The notes under the pieces are model-generated. The model ran no database searches and was not told where the DNA came from. It saw nothing but the letters and a program-made list of their open reading frames with translations. From Bacteroidota bacterium (lineage in GTDB: Bacteria; Bacteroidota; Bacteroidia; Chitinophagales; JADJOU01): a stretch of 64,000 bases of DNA. Each line of letters begins with the position of its first letter. Within the stretch, counting starts at the first letter, position 1. Position numbers and translations under genes: made by a program. This document shows positions 7,628-17,620 of this stretch, piece after piece. Where the stretch lies: NCBI GenBank assembly GCA_016713645.1, contig JADJOU010000019.1, positions 1 through 64,000 on the forward strand, written 5' to 3'.

Positions 7628-10531
7628 TTATTTTTGAAGCAATTGATAGACCTTGCTCATGATTTTCACTCTCCAACTCTCTTGAATGAGTCTCTTATTT
7701 TCTACAGAAGGATGAATGCGATTTGTCAATAAAACAAAAATGAGATTATTATCCGGATCCGCCCAAGCACAAGTTCCTGTAAAACCAGTATGGCCAAAGG
7801 TTCTGAATGATGCCTCCTCAGCACAGGGACTATCTTCATTCGCCACTTTTGCCGGTTTATCGAATCCATATCCACGTCTAGAAATATTGCTCTGATAAGA
7901 AGTGAATTGTCGAATCACAGCGCTGTCTAAATATTTCACGCCCGCATAAGAACCATTGTTCAAGAGCATTTGAAACAAAACGGCGATATCGTGCGCATTG
8001 CTGAATAGTCCTGCATGGCCCGCTACACCGCCATACATTGCCGCACCAGGATCATGAACATTGCCTAAGAGCAATTGTCTTCTGAATTCTTTATCATCTT
8101 CTGTCGGCACCATTTTATTCTCGAAATAATAATTCAATGGATTGAATCGACACCGCAATCCCATTGGTTCATAGAAATACTTCATGGAATAGTTATCTAA
8201 ACTAATATTCGTATTCGATTCGATAATCGCTTGCATGATATACATGGTCAAGTCGGAATATTTATAGCGCGGCGTTGAATCCACTCTGTGGTATATCATC
8301 TCCGCCCACATTGAATCTGGGATATCATTTCTCAAGTACAAATTCTTCGCCACATGCACGCTAAAGGAAGAATCATATTGATTTCTAAAATAGGTATCAA
8401 AGGCTTTATTGTATTTTGCATAAAAGGGAATAAAGGGATATAAACCCGCTTGATGCAGCAATATTTGAGAGAGAACTAAGTTGTTAATTTTCGCGGAGTC
8501 TTCCAATAAAAGATAATCCTTCACTTGTTTTTGAATATCCAACTTCCGCTCTCCCACCAATTTCATCGTTGCCAATGTCGTCGCGCACACTTTCGTCAAA
8601 GAGGCGATATCATACATACTCGAAGTATTGACCGTATCTACATAATCATAGGTCTTGGTACCAAATGCCTTATCATAAATTATTTGCCCATCCTTGACAA
8701 TCATCATCTGACAGCTCGGGGTGGCTTTTCTTTGAATCATTTCTAGGCACATAGAATCTAATGCAAACCGCGCTTCAGCATTGAGTATTTCATTAGATTC
8801 TGTTTTATATTTCAAGCGAAATAATTCTTTGGTCATAATTCCATTGGCCACTTTAAAACTGCCAGAACTTACCGGCAATTTTCCCATAATCGGCACCAAT
8901 CCAAAAAGCGCCTCTGCCATGGCTACATGAGTCGTTGAATTATCTTCATACCCGCAGAGCAACCAATCTATATCGCTGAAATACTTTAAAGCATAAGGAC
9001 TTCCGGGCACACATAAAATGACATCCTTCTTCTTCTTCCTCAAGGCTTTGATAAAATTTAATGTGGCTGGACTTAATCCATAATTGAGTGCAGGCAAATG
9101 ACTCATTGAATGAATAGACACAATGATCTTATCATAATACGTTAAATCCTTTATCAATTGGTCGTATTGAAGAGTGTCCGATTTCTTCAATACAAAATGT
9201 TTGCAAGGAGTATAGCGCTCTATTGTCTTTTGAAATTTAGTTATTTCCTCCGCACCAATAGAAACCGTCGCTAACGTAAAATTCAATTTTTTGAATGGAA
9301 TGAGGTTGTCTTTATTGGAAACCAATGTCATAGCCTCTTCAAATAATTTCTTGCGCAAGATTTGTCCTTGTTCGCTATTCAAGACTTCTTTTATTCTTGA
9401 AGTATCAGTTGGCAAATAATTGGCTAAATTCAAATCATATTTATAGGATAATACTTTTTCACTTTTCGCCTCAATATCATCTCTGTTCAATGTTCCCAAA
9501 TCAATCGCCTCCATGATTTTCTTCTGAGCGAATTTCATATCGGAGGAGAACAATAAGACATCATTTCCCGCTTTAAGCGCTTTAACTTCAATTTCACCTG
9601 GTCTAAAGAATTTGCTCACGCCTTCCATATTGAGCGCATCGGTAAAAATCAATCCTTTGAATCCAACTTCATTTTGCAAGATATCCGTCACTATTTTTTT
9701 TGACAATGAAGCGGCGAGGTTTTTGGTCTTATCTTGTTGAGGCATGTAAATATGCGCCACCATGGTACTCTTAATGCCATTGTTGAATAGAAATCTAAAT
9801 GGATACATCTCTTGATGCATCAATTGGGTCTTGGATTTATTGATGACTGGCAAATCTTTGTGTGAATCTTTATCCGTATCACCATGGCCTGGAAAATGCT
9901 TTGCACAGGGCAAAACCAGTTGGTCTTGCAAACCCAAAGCATAATTCAATCCCTTCAATGCCACATTGGATTTTTCTTCTCCAAATGAGCGATGATTGAT
10001 TACAGGATTATTGGGATTCGTATTGATATCTACTACCGGCGCAAAATTGACATTGATGCCAATCGCCCTGCATTCCTGCCCAATTTGCCTTCCCAATTCT
10101 GTGATTAAATTATTGTTTTGAATCGCCCCGAGCGTCATTTGTTTGGGATAAATCAAGGCTTTGCTCATCCGCATGCTAATTCCCCATTCACCATCAATTC
10201 CTGCAAACAAAGGTAAGCGCGCTCTTTCATTAAAATCATTCAACCACTTGGCTGTGTAATAGGGATCGCCCTTCATGGCGATAACTCCACCCAATCCATA
10301 ATTGGCGACTAAATCCATCGCTTGCTGATAGGATTCAATTCCATTTTCCGAAGGATAAATGGGCATCATAAAGAGTTGTCCAATCTTTTGTTGAATCGTC
10401 AATGTATAAAACACACTATCAACCCATGCCTGCTTGAGCAGCGGATTGGGCAATGCTATACGCTTTGTTTGACTTGATGCCAAATGGCTAAAAAACAGGA
10501 GTAGCAATATGTAGAAAAACTTATTCCTCAT
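7628..10531 (-). CDS. GH3 beta-N-acetylglucosaminidase / beta-lactamase-type serine hydrolase fusion
   Basis: A signal peptide (MRNKFFYILLLLFFSHLASS) is followed by a GH3 domain of the NagZ kind, with KHFPGHGDTDKDSHKDLP near residue 209, the catalytic His/Asp loop of cell-wall glucosaminidases. The C-terminal third is a penicillin-binding-protein/beta-lactamase-like domain with SLTK (SxxK) near residue 643 and HTGFTGT near 914. The ATG at 10531 is chosen because it opens the signal peptide; an upstream Met gives an implausible N-terminus. The gene overlaps the end of mtgA by 11 bases, implying translational coupling. A periplasmic peptidoglycan-recycling enzyme is likely. The same fusion is known in Bacteroidota. 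Confidence 0.92.
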   Translation of the reverse strand: MRNKFFYILLLLFFSHLASSQTKRIALPNPLLKQAWVDSVFYTLTIQQKIGQLFMMPIYPSENGIESYQQAMDLVANYGLGGVIAMKGDPYYTAKWLNDFNERARLPLFAGIDGEWGISMRMSKALIYPKQMTLGAIQNNNLITELGRQIGQECRAIGINVNFAPVVDINTNPNNPVINHRSFGEEKSNVALKGLNYALGLQDQLVLPCAKHFPGHGDTDKDSHKDLPVINKSKTQLMHQEMYPFRFLFNNGIKSTMVAHIYMPQQDKTKNLAASLSKKIVTDILQNEVGFKGLIFTDALNMEGVSKFFRPGEIEVKALKAGNDVLLFSSDMKFAQKKIMEAIDLGTLNRDDIEAKSEKVLSYKYDLNLANYLPTDTSRIKEVLNSEQGQILRKKLFEEAMTLVSNKDNLIPFKKLNFTLATVSIGAEEITKFQKTIERYTPCKHFVLKKSDTLQYDQLIKDLTYYDKIIVSIHSMSHLPALNYGLSPATLNFIKALRKKKKDVILCVPGSPYALKYFSDIDWLLCGYEDNSTTHVAMAEALFGLVPIMGKLPVSSGSFKVANGIMTKELFRLKYKTESNEILNAEARFALDSMCLEMIQRKATPSCQMMIVKDGQIIYDKAFGTKTYDYVDTVNTSSMYDIASLTKVCATTLATMKLVGERKLDIQKQVKDYLLLEDSAKINNLVLSQILLHQAGLYPFIPFYAKYNKAFDTYFRNQYDSSFSVHVAKNLYLRNDIPDSMWAEMIYHRVDSTPRYKYSDLTMYIMQAIIESNTNISLDNYSMKYFYEPMGLRCRFNPLNYYFENKMVPTEDDKEFRRQLLLGNVHDPGAAMYGGVAGHAGLFSNAHDIAVLFQMLLNNGSYAGVKYLDSAVIRQFTSYQSNISRRGYGFDKPAKVANEDSPCAEEASFRTFGHTGFTGTCAWADPDNNLIFVLLTNRIHPSVENKRLIQESWRVKIMSKVYQLLQK

Positions 10532-11267
10532 CTGGCTCTTCTTCAGATTCACGATCAAAACTATGCTTATCAAAATCCAATTCACCGCCCCAATGTGACA
10601 TTTGTCGCATGATCCAGCGCTGGCGCTTGAACATATACTTGCTCGGCTTATCTATTTTAAATTTAATTGGGTTGGGCAAAACCGCTGCCATCATAGCGGC
10701 GTCGGCCGAACTGAGTTTGCTGGCATCTTTATGAAAGAAATACTCCGCAGCTGCTTGCGCACCATAGACACCATCTCCCAGTTCAATGATATTGAGATAG
10801 ACTTCCAATATGCGCTCCTTTGACCAAAACAGTTCAATGAGAAATGTAAAATAAACTTCCAAGCCTTTTCGGATATAACTTCGCACAGGAAGGAGAAATA
10901 CATTCTTTGCCGTTTGCTGTGATATCGTAGAAGCGCCTTTTATCTTTTTCCCCTTTTTATTATTCGCCGCTGCTTTTTTGATCGCTTCTACATCGAATCC
11001 AAAATGATCTAAAAATTTTTGATCCTCGCTGCATACCACTGCCAATTGCAAATTCTTGGAAATATTTTCTATCGGCTCCCAATCTTTTTTCAATCGAACT
11101 TTTCGGCCCTCACCAAAAGCTTGTTCTGGCAGGCGTTGAATCATCAATGGGGTAATTGGTATTGGAACAAATCGAAAGACGATGACGGAGACGATACTCG
11201 CCACAAAAAATCCCAGCAATGCCTTCCAAATAAAAGTGAAAATTTTATTCCAATATTTTTTGACCAT
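10521..11267 (-). CDS. mtgA: Monofunctional peptidoglycan glycosyltransferase
   Basis: This is a 248-residue GT51 enzyme that polymerises lipid II glycan strands. An N-terminal membrane anchor (about residues 10-35) is followed by the family motifs: SEDQKFLDHFGFD (catalytic Glu), GASTISQQTAKNVFL, RKGLEVYFTFLIE, and ERILEVYLNIIELGDGVYG. There is no transpeptidase domain, and the length is usual for MtgA. The last residues (ESEEEPDEE) are acidic. It lies between plsC and the GH3/beta-lactamase gene in a minus-strand run, linking wall synthesis and wall turnover. Confidence 0.95.
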   Translation of the reverse strand: MVKKYWNKIFTFIWKALLGFFVASIVSVIVFRFVPIPITPLMIQRLPEQAFGEGRKVRLKKDWEPIENISKNLQLAVVCSEDQKFLDHFGFDVEAIKKAAANNKKGKKIKGASTISQQTAKNVFLLPVRSYIRKGLEVYFTFLIELFWSKERILEVYLNIIELGDGVYGAQAAAEYFFHKDASKLSSADAAMMAAVLPNPIKFKIDKPSKYMFKRQRWIMRQMSHWGGELDFDKHSFDRESEEEPDEE

Positions 11268-11337
11268 ATGATGATTTCAAAAAGATAATTATATATTGCA
11301 ATGATACTGACCAAATCAGAAATGAGGCGGGAATGTT

Positions 11338-12097
11338 TTAAACATAGCCATGAGGATAATACACGCGGAGATGTTTCATAAATTCTGCTTTAACGGCCTC
11401 TTTATACGATTCAATATCCTCTTCCGTTTTGCCTTCTGGCCTGAATGGCGTAGAGAAAAACACCTCTAATTTCCCCGGTTTAATAATATGCATAGACTTT
11501 CTATGCCACAATTCACCAGCACCAATGCAAGTCATCGCCACGATGGGAATCTGCGCGCCTATAGACAATCTAAAAGCACCATCTTTAAAAGGCAAAAATA
11601 GTCCGCACTTGGATTGGTCGTCCCTCTGGATAGATGACCATAGACGCCCCTTCGCTTGTCTTCGCAAACAATTGTGTCATGCTCCATTTGCGGGAATCCT
11701 TATCATCTCGTTGCACGGGAATATACATTTTGCGCAATATATAGCCAATGATGGGAAATTTGAGCAATTCTGCCCGACCAATGTATTTCTTATAATTGGG
11801 AATGCACGAAGCTGAAATCAGTGCATCTAGATATGATCGGTGATTGCCCACAAATACATACTGCGCATGGTGATCAAAGTTTTCCAATCCATGGATTTTG
11901 ATGCGCACACAACAGAAAAACAAGATGACTTTTGCGGCAATATCGGGTAAGAAATGGGTATAATATTGAATTCGCTTATTGCCCAATTGCATGCCCAAAA
12001 AGAGAAATGGGAAGAGGATGATGGCGACGATAATAGCGACGAAATAAGACCAAATAGTCCAAGGGAAATAAAAATAATCAGTCCATTTGAGCTTCAT
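11338..12097 (-). CDS. plsC: 1-acyl-glycerol-3-phosphate acyltransferase (frameshifted)
   Basis: The protein has N-terminal membrane segments, then NHRSYLDAL (the NHxxxxD catalytic motif) and FVGNH. Further on MVIYPEG marks the PEGTR-type motif. At about 11625, right after YPEG, the frame shifts by one base; the second frame gives SKCGLFLPFKDGAFRL and IPIVAMT, the normal continuation. Joined length is about 250 residues, usual for PlsC. It acylates lysophosphatidate in phospholipid synthesis. It starts 27 bases after the E1 gene on the same strand. Confidence 0.88.
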
Positions 12098-12124
12098 GGA
12101 ATCGCGAATCTATGGACAAGATAA

Positions 12125-14104
12125 TCAATATTCCATCAAATCAAACAAAGCTTTTTCCAACCTGTTTTTCGCCAAGAAATTCTCCTCTAATTTTGCATTG
12201 AATGGAATCGGCGTATCTAGGGAACCGATGCGCATAATCGGCGCGTCGAGATGTTCAAATGCGCGCGCTTGAATCATCGCTACAATCTCCGCTCCGATTC
12301 CACCGAAAGTGCAATCCTCGTGCAAGACCATGACGCGGTGCGTCTTTTCAACTGATTGCAGTATCACATCGATATCCAATGGCACCAAAGTTCTCAAATC
12401 AATCAAGTCAGCAGAAATAGAAGGATGCTTATCCAATACCTCCATCGCCCAATGAACACCGAGTCCATAAGTAATAATGGTGAGTTCCAATCCCTCGCGC
12501 ACTTTGGCAGCCTTTCCAATCGGCAATGTATAATAATCAACGGGCACTTCTTGCTCCACACTTCGATAGAGCTTTTTATGCTCGAAGAACATCACTGGAT
12601 TGGGATCTTCAAAAGCCGCTAACAATAAGCCTTTTGCATCATAGGGAAATGCTGGATAGACAATTTTCAAACCCGGTGTATGCGCAAACCAAGCTTCATT
12701 GCTCTGCGAGTGAAATGGTCCGGCTGCAACACCCGCGCCAGTCGGCATTCTCAATACGACATCCACATGCTGTCCCCATCTCCAATGCAATTTTGCCACA
12801 TTATTGATGATTTGATTGAATCCTCCGTCACAAAATCTGCGAATTGAAATTCCATCATGGACTTATAGCCATTGATAGAGAGCCCTTGGGCTGCTCCAAC
12901 AATAGCCGCTTCGCATAGTGGCGTATTGCGCACCCTATCCTTGCCGTATTTTTCGACTAAACCCTCTGTGATTTTAAATACGCCTCCATATTCTGCTATA
13001 TCCTGGCCCATCAATATCAATCGCTCATGCTTGTCCATGGCCAATTGAATCGCCTGACTAATCGCATCCACAAAGCGTATTTTCATTGCAGTTCCTGAGG
13101 TTGGCGCTTGCTCTTTGAATTCAAATGGCGCATATACGTCGCGCAATTCATCTTCAGAATTGGGAATGACATCCGCCTCATCAATAACAGTATCCAAGGC
13201 CTCATTGATCTCTTTGCTCAAGGGCTGATTTAATCGCTTCAATCTCAGCAAGACTAATTATTTTCTTATCCAATAAGTAATTTTGAAAATTGGTGATTGG
13301 ATCCTTTTTCTCCCATTCTTCTTGCAATCCCTCGGGATAATACTTAGTGCCACTCGCCTCTTCATGTCCGCGCATTCTAAATGAAACACATTCGATGATA
13401 ATCGGTCGGGGATTCTCTCTAATCTCAGAGGCCTTTTCAGCGATGAGTCGATGAACCTCTAATATATTATTCCCATCACAAGTATATGCATCTATGCCAT
13501 AGCCAATGCCCTTATCGACAAATGATTTGCATTTGAATTGTTCAACGGAAGGCGTAGACAATCCCCATTGATTGTTCTCTATGATAAAAATAACAGGCAA
13601 GTTCCATACAGCTGCGGTATTCAAGGATTCGTGAAAATCGCCTTGACTTGAGCCTCCATCGCCGGAGAATACAATGACCGCTTGTTTATTGGCTTTTAAT
13701 TTATTGCCCAATGCTATTCCATCAGCCACGCCCAATTGACTGCCCAAATGGGAAATCATTCCCACAATTTTAAACTCCTGGCTGCCAAAATGAAAAGATC
13801 GATCACGCCCTTTTGTGAACCCATTCAACTTGCCTTGAAATTGCGAGAACAAGCGAACCAAGGGAATTTCACGTGAAGTAAAAACGCCCAAATTTCTATG
13901 CATGGGTAAGATATACTCTTCTTTGGTCAATGCCAAAGTCGCTCCGACGGAAATCGCCTCTTGTCCCCAGCTGGAAAACCATTTTGATATCCTGCCCTGG
14001 CGAAGGGCGATGAGCATTTTCTCCTCGATCAATCGAGGTTTGACCAGTGAAGTATAGAGGTGAATTAATTCCTTTTCAGTATATCCCGTTGCGTTGAATT
14101 CCAT
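12125..14104 (-). CDS. 2-oxoacid dehydrogenase E1, fused alpha and beta subunits (frameshifted)
   Basis: The N-terminal 300 residues are an E1-alpha domain with the thiamine-diphosphate motif (GDGGSSQGDFHESLN, then NNQWGLS) and the alpha C-terminus MRGHEEAS. The remainder is E1-beta (GQDIAEYGGVF, TPLCEAAIVGAAQG, HSQSNEAWFAHTPGLKIVYP, MVLHED). One-base shifts occur near 13215, at the alpha/beta linker (IKSA joins LSKEINEALD), and near 12820, where VTE continues as GFNQIINNVAKLHWRWGQ if one G is restored. About 660 residues with a continuous linker fit the known Bacteroidota alpha-beta fusion better than two genes. The substrate is pyruvate or a branched-chain 2-oxoacid; sequence alone does not decide. 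Confidence 0.88.
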
Positions 14105-14128
14105 GCGAAAACAAAATCATTTGAGTGA

Positions 14129-14136
14129 CAAAGATA
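14129..14136 (-). promoter_or_regulatory. TAnnTTTG promoter box for the E1 gene
   Basis: TATCTTTG on the minus strand lies 24 bases upstream of the E1 start codon, in the divergent gap shared with the MFS transporter gene. Confidence 0.5.
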
Positions 14137-14198
14137 AACTGATTGATTACAAGTTATCCGAAAGTTCAAAAAGAAATTATGTAGGTTTGCGAGGACCG

Positions 14199-15437
14199 AT
14201 GATACGCAATCTCATTAAATCTTATTCAAAAGTAGAGCCCTTTATTTTTTGACTTAATCAAAGCACAATTCTGTGTACAATTGATCAATTCCTCTTTCTT
14301 TATTCTATTGAATTTTATTTAATAAATCAAGATTATAAAGACTATGAAATCGCGAATTTCATCTCCTGGAGATACGCTGCTGTTGCGCTTTTAGGCATTC
14401 CATTTGGCATATTTATCAAAAAAAGAGATTTGAAGAAACTCATGTTGATGGGGGCAATATTATTTCCCATCATTTCATTGGGCATCATTCTCGCTATACC
14501 GACAAAAAATGTCATGCTCATCAAAGGACTTATGGCGGTGTACAGCATTTCCTTTTTGCTCTTGCATATCACGCCATTGCCTTTTATCATGAAGCATTGC
14601 AGCGCAGAGAATCGGACTTCAGCATTGGCATTGCAGTTTCAAGTGTGGGGAATCGCCGTGATGACAGTGGGGGTAATTACCTTCATCTTACAGCGCATCG
14701 ACAGACAGTTGTTCAACGACAAAAATATCCTCTTGATTTTTTGCATGATTGGCTTTATCGCCGTCTATTACATTCAAAAGATAAAAGTCGAGAAGATCCA
14801 CGACGAAATCGTCTATACTTCGCATAATTTCTTTAAAGATTACGATTGGAAACTCATCTGGAAAGCGACCATCTCTGTTCAATTAATCGCTGTTGGCGCG
14901 GGCTTCACCATTCCCTTTATCAGTTTATTCTTCCAACAAGTCTTTGATTTCAATACAGAGCAATTTTCCATATTGACCAGTCTCTCCCATTTTATCGTGG
15001 CCTTTGCCATGTTTATCACCCCATGGATCAAGAATCGCTTTGGTTATAAAAAAGGGATTATCGGGGTACAATCATTAGCAGTGGTTTGTTTGGTCTTGTT
15101 TGCGACGACAGAGTGGTACAAGCATTTGGCGATTGCGCCCATCATTGCCATGGTCATGTATGTCATTCGTCAACCGCTGATGAATTCAGCAGGGCCATTG
15201 ACCTCAGAGCTTTCATTGGAATACGTAGGGGCCAAAAATAGGGAGATGATATCTTCGATTGATGCCTGCATTTGGAATAGCGGATGGTTGTTCAGCGCGA
15301 TTATCTTTGAATACCTCCGTAAAAAGAATATGCCCTATTCGAATATATTCCTCATCACCGCCGCGCTCTATACACTGGGTATTATGGCCAATGCATGGAT
15401 AATTGCCGATTTGGAGAAGAGGAAGAAGGTGGTTTAA
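14199..15437 (+). CDS. MFS transporter (frameshifted near its 5' end)
   Basis: The clear part (from 14430) has about ten hydrophobic helices of a major facilitator permease. Conserved family sequence continues upstream in frame to about 14315 (NQDYKDYEIANFISWRY, then FGIFIKKRDLK). Still further up, another frame gives AQFCVQLINSSFFILLNF, and the ATG at 14199 opens MIRNLIKSYSKVEPFIF. Two one-base T-run errors, near 14248 and 14315, would join all three into a normal permease of about 410 residues. The substrate is unknown. The perfect hairpin at 15489 lies 50 bases after the stop. Confidence 0.75.
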
Positions 15438-15488
15438 TTATATTTCTACAAATTTTGCCCTTTTATAAACGAGCTATTAAAAGAAATA

Positions 15489-15513
15489 AACCCGTGACAA
15501 ATTGTCACGGGTT
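15489..15513. terminator. Perfect hairpin after the MFS gene
   Basis: AACCCGTGACA and TGTCACGGGTT form an 11-bp stem with a three-base loop. No T-run follows on the plus strand, so termination is uncertain. It also marks the exact point where the phage-protein remnant begins. Confidence 0.5.
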
Positions 15514-16082
15514 GAAAAATTCCAGCTCAAGATGGCAAAATGAGAATGACTGATGTCGCTGATACGGAACAACTATTTCGTTTATTCAATCAGTTCCTTC
15601 ACCTAAGGCTGAAATATTTAAAATTTGGTTAGCTAAGGTCGCGGCTGAAAGATTGAATGAAATTCAAGACTCAGAATTAAACTTTGACAGGGCATTGGAA
15701 CAATACATGAGTCTGGGTTATTCTTGAAACTGGATTAACCAAATATCAAAAGTATATATATTCGAAAGAACTTACCGATGAGTGGAAGAAGCGGGGACTA
15801 AAGGAAGGCATTCAATTTGCAAAACATACTGACTTAATAACCAAAGCTTGGAGCGATAAAAACACCAAAGAATCCAAAGTCATGATAGGTCTGAAAAAAG
15901 AAAATTTGCGAGACAATATGACCAATACCGAACTTATTCTATATGCTTGCCGAGGCGTCTACAAAAAATATTTCCGCGGCAGTAAATCGAAAAGATTATG
16001 AAGAAAGCAAGAAAGTGGCATAGCAATTTGGTTTGCGTATAGAAAAATTATGTGGTAAAAACGGACTTAATAACTTTAAATT
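15514..16082 (+). pseudogene. Decayed BRO-family phage protein, C-terminal part
   Basis: The plus strand carries pieces of the C-terminal half of BRO/antirepressor-like proteins: KIPAQDGKMRMTDVADTEQ, then SVPSPKAEIFKIWLAKVAAE, then KELTDEWKKRGLKEG, LKKENLRDNM, and LAEASTKNISAAV. Joining them needs several frame changes and reads through a TGA after LEQYMSLGYS. The BRO-N DNA-binding domain is absent: homology begins directly after the hairpin at 15513. This is a prophage-derived remnant at the left edge of the accessory island. Confidence 0.75.
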
Positions 16083-16149
16083 AATACTTTTACGACAACT
16101 TTATTGTGGCACTAAAAATAGGGAGCATTCAATACCAACTGAATAGAAA

Positions 16150-16446
16150 ATGAATAAAGATTTAATTTTACGTGAAAAATTGGCTTTGCAAAGAACGATA
16201 CTTGCAAATCAATCTACATTTTTAGCATTTTTAAGAACGGCAATGTACTTTTTAGTTGCTGGGATTAGCATAAATCATTTAACTTCCATAAAACATGGAA
16301 ACTTAATTGAATTAATTTTTATTGCTGTTTCATTTGTTCTTTTAGCAATAGGAATCATTAACTATAAAAGACAGAAAAATAAGATTATTAAAAGTGAAGT
16401 CCATATTGGCAATTATAAAGACGAATATATAACAACGAAGGCATAA
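16150..16446 (+). CDS. DUF202 membrane protein
   Basis: The 98-residue product has the DUF202/YidH signature LALQRTILANQSTFLAFLRTA at the start of its first helix, followed by two hydrophobic helices (about 33-50 and 58-78) and a basic tail. The role of DUF202 proteins is not established. The stop codon TAA is embedded in GCATAAC, the left box of an attC-like palindrome, which is how a gene in an integron cassette is arranged. Confidence 0.8.
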   Translation: MNKDLILREKLALQRTILANQSTFLAFLRTAMYFLVAGISINHLTSIKHGNLIELIFIAVSFVLLAIGIINYKRQKNKIIKSEVHIGNYKDEYITTKA

Positions 16447-16576
16447 CAGCGCATGCTCGTAAGCATGGTTTTAACGCTTCTATGAAAGTGAAGTGCAAAA
16501 TCGAAGCTCTTTGCTTCGAATGAAGTTCAGAGCCAAAAATACCTGCCTGACTGTGTGCAGCTGGAAATAGTTATAC
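16441..16576 (+). repeat. attC-like cassette recombination site 1
   Basis: This is a 136-bp element bounded by GCATAAC and GTTATAC, which are near-inverse and close to the integron boxes RYYYAAC and GTTRRRY. The interior contains hairpins (TCGAAGC/GCTTCGA; CATGCT/AGCATG). Its length lies within the attC range. The overlap of the left box with the DUF202 stop codon supports the reading. No integron integrase is present in the window. Confidence 0.45.
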
Positions 16577-16630
16577 AAAAAAAATAGTTGCCTTCATTAA
16601 GCAAGTATTAACAATACCCTAAACATTCCC

Positions 16631-16857
16631 CAACGCCCTTTCCAAATCCTCTATCAAATCATCTGGATGTTCCACTCCAACAGAAAAGCGAATTAACTTG
16701 TCCGTAATATTGTATTCTCGCTTCACCGCCTCATCCACATTTGCATGGGTCATTGTATATGGATGCTGGGCCAAACTCTCTGTGCTGCCCAAACTGACCG
16801 CCAATTTGATGAGTTTGAGTTTATTTAAAAATGCAAAACAAGCGGCTTCTCCCCCTT
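16631..16857 (-). pseudogene. Displaced 3' end of the PLP-dependent lyase gene (direct repeat, left copy)
   Basis: These 227 bases match 20549-20775 without gaps and with 10 mismatches, all at synonymous positions. The translation (GGEAACFAFLNKLKLI to DLIEDLERAL) is identical to the C-terminus of the intact enzyme. After LERAL this copy ends GNV-stop, the intact gene KAV-stop. Homology breaks abruptly at 16857. It is a fragment with no start of its own. Confidence 0.9.
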
Positions 16858-16970
16858 AAATGAAACAAAATGGGTTAAACTTTGGCGCCAAAGTGCTTAA
16901 AACTCAAAATCTGTCTTAAAAATTAACAAGAAAAAAATAAAAAACACATAAAAAGCAAACAAAAATTTCC

Positions 16971-16978
16971 TATCTTTG
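16971..16978 (+). promoter_or_regulatory. TAnnTTTG promoter box, leaderless arrangement
   Basis: TATCTTTG lies 4 bases before the ATG at 16983, so transcription would begin at or beside the start codon. Confidence 0.5.
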
Positions 16979-16982
16979 GAAT

Positions 16983-17171
16983 ATGACTTCTATAGAAATT
17001 AAAAAAGAAATCAATAAGGCATTGGATCAATTTCCAGAGAAACTTCTCGCAGATATTTTGGATCTTATAAAAGAAGTCCAATTGGAAAAGTCGTCTAATG
17101 ACACCTTAACAACAAACTTAAAAAAAATTCTTTCTGAAGACAGTGACTTACTTAATAAACTAGCTCAATGA
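16983..17171 (+). CDS. Small antitoxin-like protein
   Basis: This 62-residue protein (IEIKKEINKALDQFPEKLL, then DILDLIKEVQ, then LKKILSEDSDLLNKLAQ) resembles short Bacteroidota antitoxins of the DUF2281-like kind. It has no recognisable catalytic residues. Its stop TGA overlaps the ATG of a following frame (ATGA), the coupled arrangement of toxin-antitoxin pairs, but that frame stops after 15 codons. The antitoxin assignment is inference from size, composition and the coupling. Confidence 0.5.
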   Translation: MTSIEIKKEINKALDQFPEKLLADILDLIKEVQLEKSSNDTLTTNLKKILSEDSDLLNKLAQ

Positions 17172-17215
17172 TTTCTTTCAAAGAACCCAATGACATAGGC
17201 GCTAAGCTTTGTTAA
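17168..17215 (+). pseudogene. Truncated partner gene (possible toxin start)
   Basis: ATG at 17168 overlaps the antitoxin stop. The frame reads MISFKEPNDIGAKLC and ends at TAA 17213-17215. The opening MISFKE recalls starts of Doc-type toxins, but too little is left to assign. It looks like the stub of a coupled toxin gene cut at a junction near 17200. Confidence 0.3.
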
Positions 17216-17280
17216 GTGCCTGTTTTGATTTTTGGAATTACTAAAAAAATAGGCATTTTAGAATTTTGAAAAAAATATTG

Positions 17281-17288
17281 TATCTTTG
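17281..17288 (+). promoter_or_regulatory. TAnnTTTG promoter box, leaderless arrangement
   Basis: TATCTTTG ends 4 bases before the ATG at 17293, the same spacing as at 16971. This supports the short frame as a real gene. Confidence 0.5.
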
Positions 17289-17292
17289 AAAT

Positions 17293-17448
17293 ATGCCAAA
17301 AGAATCTAAAGAAGTTGACCTATTTGTTGACTCAAAACCATTGACAAAAGCAGAGCAAATTAGGATTAGCCAAGTAATTGCTAACTTTAAAAGAACGGGT
17401 GAAAAGACAATGAGTTCTAAAAGAACATTGACAAAAAAAATAAATTAG
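17293..17448 (+). CDS. Short hypothetical protein, 51 residues
   Basis: The frame reads MPKESKEVDLFVDSKPLTK and continues as a charged helical protein ending in TLTKKIN. The DSKPLTKxEQ segment resembles small orphan antitoxin-like proteins of Bacteroidota, but I cannot assign a family. A promoter box sits directly before the ATG. No partner gene follows. Confidence 0.45.
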   Translation: MPKESKEVDLFVDSKPLTKAEQIRISQVIANFKRTGEKTMSSKRTLTKKIN

Positions 17449-17620
17449 AAATTTCTTAAACAAATTATCACTTCCTTTATCTGGCTGTTTGAACGCAAAA
17501 ATCTATTTGATGGATTATTAAAAACTTCACTCAAAAAATCATTTCATGGCACATATCCAATATGTGTAAATAAACTTTGTGTATATTTATGGTTGATATA
17601 AATAAGTTAGGCATAATACT
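17449..17620. other. AT-rich gap inside the accessory island
   Basis: No supported gene, hairpin or promoter is seen between the 51-residue frame and the gene at 17621. Confidence 0.4.
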
